From Prunus persica (lineage: Eukaryota > Streptophyta > Magnoliopsida > Rosales > Rosaceae): a stretch of 64,000 bases of DNA. The stretch spans positions 18,495,606-18,559,605 of the forward strand of contig NC_034009.1 of NCBI RefSeq assembly GCF_000346465.2, written 5' to 3'. Positions within the stretch are counted from its first letter, which is position 1, and each line of letters opens with the position of its first letter. A program made the position numbers and the translations under genes. The notes under the pieces are model-generated. The model saw only the letters and a program-made list of their open reading frames with translations. It did not search any database and was not told where the DNA came from. Positions 59,806 through 64,000 of the stretch are shown here, piece after piece.

Positions 59806-62800
59806 TCATTCAATCCATATATCTTCACACCCATCTCGAATATTTTGACCGCCTAACTCACCCACCAGTTCATCAAATGTGTCAACATTTGGCATCCCTC
59901 TAGTAAATGGCTCACACTCAATTATCACATCACCTAAGACTTCATCACCAATAACATCATTATATTCTCTATTAGGCATTGATAACACTACCGACCAACC
60001 ACGATGCATCGGGTCGTCAACAAAAAATATTTGTTTGACTTGAGAAGCCAAAACAAATTGGTCATTCCTATGTCCAATTTTACTCAAATCTACAAGGGTA
60101 AATCCAAGTTCGTCGACTACAAGACCAGAACTATCTATCCAATCACACCTAAAGACTGGGATTGTAAACTTTTGGTAGTCAAGGTCCCAAATTTCTTGAA
60201 TGACACCATAGAAACCCATATTTGAGAGAATTGGGTTTTTATCCTTGGCACTAGCAACTTGCATGGTATGTGCAAGTAAATAAACTCCACTATTTTGAGT
60301 TGTCCGCACATCATCTTGTGCCTTGATATTGAATTTAATACCTTTAATAAGATAGCTCCTATATAATGGCACTGACATGTTTGGACCAGCTGCTAGCCAC
60401 CTTAAATTTTCTGATACGCCATGATTGTCTTCCTCAAGTTCACTTTGAACCTGCAAATTAATCATATCTTAATTCAATCTAACATATAAATAAGAAGAAA
60501 ATTAAAAGAGAAATATGTTATTCAACAATATATACCTTGAAGCGTAGCCATTGAATGAAAGTGCTATTGTGCTTATCCTGCAGCCACTTTGTTCTCTTTC
60601 TAAATTTTGGATAAGCAGTCTTGATGTGAATCATATGTTGCCTACATGACACGAAAAATTCAAGCATTACGGTCCTAAATATAGAAGATAAACATAAGAA
60701 ATAATTTAAAATGGAAACTTAAAGAATAAAGCTCATACGTACTCGATATAAGGTAGGACTTCCTCCGTATTCTCCAAGACATATAGATGTGCTTGATTCA
60801 ACAGGTCCTGATCAACTACGCTCACTGTGCAACCTGATAATGGCTTTGAAACTCCCATCTTTTGGCTTGAAGGCACTCCAACTGTACTAACATCAGATAA
60901 ATGCTGAGTACAACACTCTACCGCTTCTTCAGCTATATACCGCTCAGCAATGCAACCTTCGGGACGAGTACGATTCTGAACATACCCCTTCAGCACTTTC
61001 ATATATCTTTCAAACGGATACATCTACCTAAAATATACTGGCCCACATAGACGAACTTCTCTGACAAGATGTACTACTAGATGAACCATGATATCAAAGA
61101 ATGAAGGGGGAAAGTACTTCTCAAGCAAACACAGAGTAACTACTACATCTTCTTCCAACTTATCTAGCTTGGAAACATCAACAGTCTTTTCACATATAGC
61201 ATTGAAGAAGAAGCACAAACGAGTTATTGCATACCTTGCAGGCTTCTCCAAAACAGAACGAATTGCCACAGGGAGCAATTGTTGCATTAAGGTATGACAA
61301 TCATGTGATTTAAGGCCAAGAAGTCTTGAATCTTGTAAAGATACAAGATTTTTAATATTTGAAGAATAACCTTCAGGGACCTTCATACCATAGAAAGAAT
61401 TGCAAACCTCTCTCTTCTCTGCTCTTGACAAATTCCAAGGCCCAGGAGGCAAACGAGTACGTCTTTCTCCATACTCGGGTTGCAAATCAGTTTTGACCCC
61501 CATGTTCAATAAATCTAATCGAGCAGCAATCCCATCTTTATTTTTTCCAGGGATCTCCAGCAATGTACCAATGATACTATCACAAACATTCTTCTCAATG
61601 TGCATAACATCCAGGGCATGCCTCACAGGAAGGTATTTCCAATACTCGAGATCAAAGAATATTGATTTCTTCTTCCAACAAACTCTGTCACCATTTTCAA
61701 CCATATGCAGCACTTCTTCTCCGGTTAATGGCTCGGGAGGTATGCCATATTCAGGTTTCCCATTAAAAGCTGCACGTTGCCTCCTATATGGATGATTGAT
61801 TGGTAACCATTTTCTATGCCCAATGTAACAAATTTTGTGGCCATTTTTCAACCTGTGACTAGGTGTATCATCGCCGCATATTGGACAAGCTTTATATCCT
61901 TTAACAACACAACCAGATAAGTTTCCATAGGCGGGGAAATCATTAATTGTCCACATTAATGCAGCTCTGAGTGTAAAGTATTCTTCATTATGTGCATCAT
62001 ACACTCCTCTAATCCCAACCCACAAGGATTTTAAATCATCAATCAAAGGCTCCAAGTAGACGTCTATATCATTTCCGGGTTGTTTAGGACCGGAAATCAA
62101 TAAGGTTAACATCATGAACTTTCGTTTCATGCACAGCCATGGAGGGAGATTATATGTAACTAAGATAACCGGCCAACAACTATATCTGCTACTTAGAGAA
62201 CTGTGGGGATTGAATCCATCAGATGAAAGAGCCAATCTCAAGTTTCTCGGCTCATTACCAAACTCAGGCCATTTATCATCAAGAAGTTTCCAAGACGGGG
62301 AATCCGCCGGATGAGACATCTGACCGTCAATTGATTTTCTAGCAGCATGCCACCAAGTCAAACTCTTAGCTGTCTCATGTGATTGAAACATCCTTTTAAA
62401 CCTTGGAATTGGGGGAAAATACCACACCACCTTCGCTGGCACACCCTCTTTCAAGATTGAATCTTTGCCTTCCTTCCACCTTGAGATACCACAAGTAGGA
62501 CAATTAGTTGAATCCTCATACTCCTTCCTATACAAGATGCAATCATTGGGGCATGCGTGCATTTTCTCATAACTCAGCCCCAATGCACACAAAGTCTTTT
62601 TAGCCTCATACATGGAGGTTGGTATTGTATTTCCTTCTGGAAGCAAATCGCCTTGAAGTATCAATAATTCTGTAAAACAGACATCACTCATCCCATGTTT
62701 TGCCTTCAAATTATACAACTTCACTAATGCCGATAACTTCGTGTACTTTCTACAACCAGGGTACACTGGTTGATCTCCATCCCCAATCACATTGGCAAAC

Positions 62801-63156
62801 TCATACGGATCCGAACCAAAATCACCAAAATCATTATCATCCATATCAATTTCTTCAGACACAAAACTGTACCTACTATGGCCATCATCTTCTTCAACAT
62901 TTCTACTAGCATTAGTAGTTGCTTCCCAAGGTTCTCCGTGAAATGTCCAATTCTTATAGCTTTGGTCAATTCCATTAAAGTATAAGTGATCCCTTATAAT
63001 TCCAACCCCAAACAACTTCAAATTAACACATTTAACACATGGACAACGGATATGTGTTGTAGTTAGAAGATTTTCTACAGCAAAGTTCAAAAATGCTTCC
63101 ACCCCAAATTCATATGCCTTCGATCTTCTATCCGAGTGCATCCATGACTTATCCAT
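59806..63156 (-). pseudogene. CACTA TNP2-type transposase, one amber codon
   Basis: Three exons by splice sites and phase: 63156-60743, 60641-60536, 60450-59806, about 1054 residues. Domain order: transposase-associated domain (MDKSWMHSDRR, CPCVKCVN), TNP2 core (FGVEAFLNF..., TNCPTCGISRW, KVVWYFPPIPRFKRMF, PVRHALDVMHIEKNVCDSI), DUF4218-like (LLEKYFPPSFFDIMVHLVVHL, YPFERYMKVLKGYV) and DUF4216 (VDELGFTLVDLSKIG, FFVDDPMHRGW). The family-typical Trp in 'hYRWMYPFERYM' is TAG here (61024-61026), the only stop in the model. The ATG at 63156 is preferred to the in-frame GTG at 63165 because the family starts MDKSWM. It cuts and pastes CACTA elements when intact. Confidence 0.88.
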
Positions 63157-63199
63157 CTCCGACACTATAACCTATTATCTATAATAAAGTGAAAATACA

Positions 63200-63830
63200 G
63201 GCAATGACCATCACTATAGCAGATTATACAATGATCTAATCGCAAGTAATACACAACAGAGACGACGGGTTTTAAACAAAAACAGACGTATTTGGCATAT
63301 ATAGACGACGGATTTTAAACAGACGTCGTCTATTATAAGTAATAAAACGACTGTTTATGAAAAAACCGTCGTGTATAAGTAATACAACGACGGTAGTTTA
63401 AAAAAACCGTCGTGTAATCGTCGTCGTAAGCCTTAAAATTCGTCGTGTCTCAGTTTATTTTCAAGAACACAAAACCCATTAAGAACACAACATATATATG
63501 AAACCAAGCAAGAAACCAACATATACATGAAACCAAGCATGAAAACAATAAATCCATTCCCAATTCAACATAACATAGGGTGATTAAAAGATACGACAAA
63601 ATTAAATCCATTCCCAATTCAACATAACAGATAATGTAATCCATGAACCCATTAAACAGAAAATCTATGAACCCATACCTATAAGCACATTATTAACAGA
63701 TCGCAAAGCATACACATAAAACCCTTTAACAAAACAACCTAATATCATTCAATGAATTTACAAGGGGAAGATAGGGTTTATACTTACAGGTTGGACGAGC
63801 TCACAGATTCGACGGAGCCTGGAGAGTGCA
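63200..63830 (-). promoter_or_regulatory. Leader region and probable 5'-UTR intron of CACTA transposase
   Basis: A donor CAACCT|GTAAGTATAAAC lies near 63788, and upstream (minus) exon sequence runs towards 63850. The matching acceptor near 63170-63200 (e.g. TTATAG) is less certain. The 63240-63440 part carries further ACGACGGT/ACCGTCGT words, so the subterminal repeat zone and the leader overlap. 63830-64000 contains GTCGCGCG and CGCGCG words and probably belongs to the promoter. Confidence 0.45.
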
Positions 63831-64000
63831 ACTTTTAATTAGAGCAGAAGTGAGAAAGCGAAATGTTATGTCGCGCGAAATCTGAAAATTTTAGGGTTCA
63901 GGGTTCGAAGTATAAGAATAAGAGCCAAATCTAAAAAAATTTAGGTCGCGCGAAAATTTTTAGAGTTCGCGCGTTTTAAAACGTCGAAAGAAAAATCAAG

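Larger units (their letters stand above)
58194..64000 (-). mobile_element. CACTA element, 3' part to beyond the window
   Basis: The terminus CACTACTACAAAAAAGC at 58194 is the classical CACTA end, here the 3' end relative to the transposase gene, which runs on the minus strand. Flanking TTT (58191-58193) may be the 3-bp duplication. Subterminal repeats fill 58210-59750 and reappear at 63240-63440 and again near 63980. The second terminus is outside the window, so the length is at least 5.8 kb. It inserted into copia reverse transcriptase sequence. Confidence 0.93.

Noticed and set aside
63163..63165. Transposase start at 63165
   Set aside because: The codon is GTG; the ATG three codons later gives the family-typical MDKSWM start.

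Overview
This is a stretch of a flowering-plant nuclear genome, dicot type and most like Rosaceae/Prunus (the taxon is inferred, not proven). The evidence is AT-rich intergenic DNA, spliced genes with GT-AG introns, plant-only families (DUF4220/DUF594, COX5C, short FAR1-domain proteins) and many nested plant transposons. Only five host protein genes look functional.

Left part (1-13 kb): repeat graveyard. It holds an inverted partial gypsy-type LTR (1-959), a gypsy gag relic, two Athila-like LTR pieces, a LINE-like relic, small MITEs, and a possible LTR with a repeat-rich promoter (about 9143-10560).

Middle-left (13-28 kb): the gene-rich part. A DUF4220/DUF594 membrane protein gene (13164-15614, +) appears to need a 13-base first coding exon to obtain an ATG. 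A truncated NDUFS4 copy (19371-19892, +) keeps only the mitochondrial presequence and first conserved block, and lies just upstream of an intact mitochondrial ribosomal protein bL12 gene (20541-21038, +). A COX5C gene (22435-22623, -) has the 5'-UTR intron known for this family. A two-exon short FAR1-related gene (25731-27887, -) follows. Several products therefore belong to mitochondrial gene expression and respiration.

Right part (29.5-46.4 kb): stacked transposons. Two related copia-type LTRs sit one inside the other (inner one a solo LTR, target duplication GTCTT), and hold a 1.2-kb TIR DNA transposon and an Athila gag-LTR fragment. Next is a degenerate Ty1-copia element with both short LTRs and a CCTCC duplication. 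Its reverse transcriptase is split by a 3.4-kb PIF/Harbinger element (duplication TCA) that carries both transposase and Myb-like ORF remnants. Two MITEs of the same Harbinger family lie upstream of the DUF4220 gene and the NDUFS4/bL12 locus.

A second short FAR1-related gene (47616-48963, -), a paralogue of the first, follows. The last 10 kb holds another copia element on the minus strand, broken by a 2382-bp gypsy-type solo LTR (duplication GTATG) and by a CACTA element that runs off the window. The CACTA transposase gene is almost intact: one amber codon interrupts an otherwise continuous four-domain reading frame, and its subterminal region is packed with ACGACGGT/ACCGTCGT motifs and a 497-bp direct duplication.

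I see no evidence of a wholly new biological system. The strongest second-look items are the NDUFS4 5' module beside bL12m, the FAR1 gene pair around the transposon stack, the hidden micro-exon, and the near-intact CACTA element.
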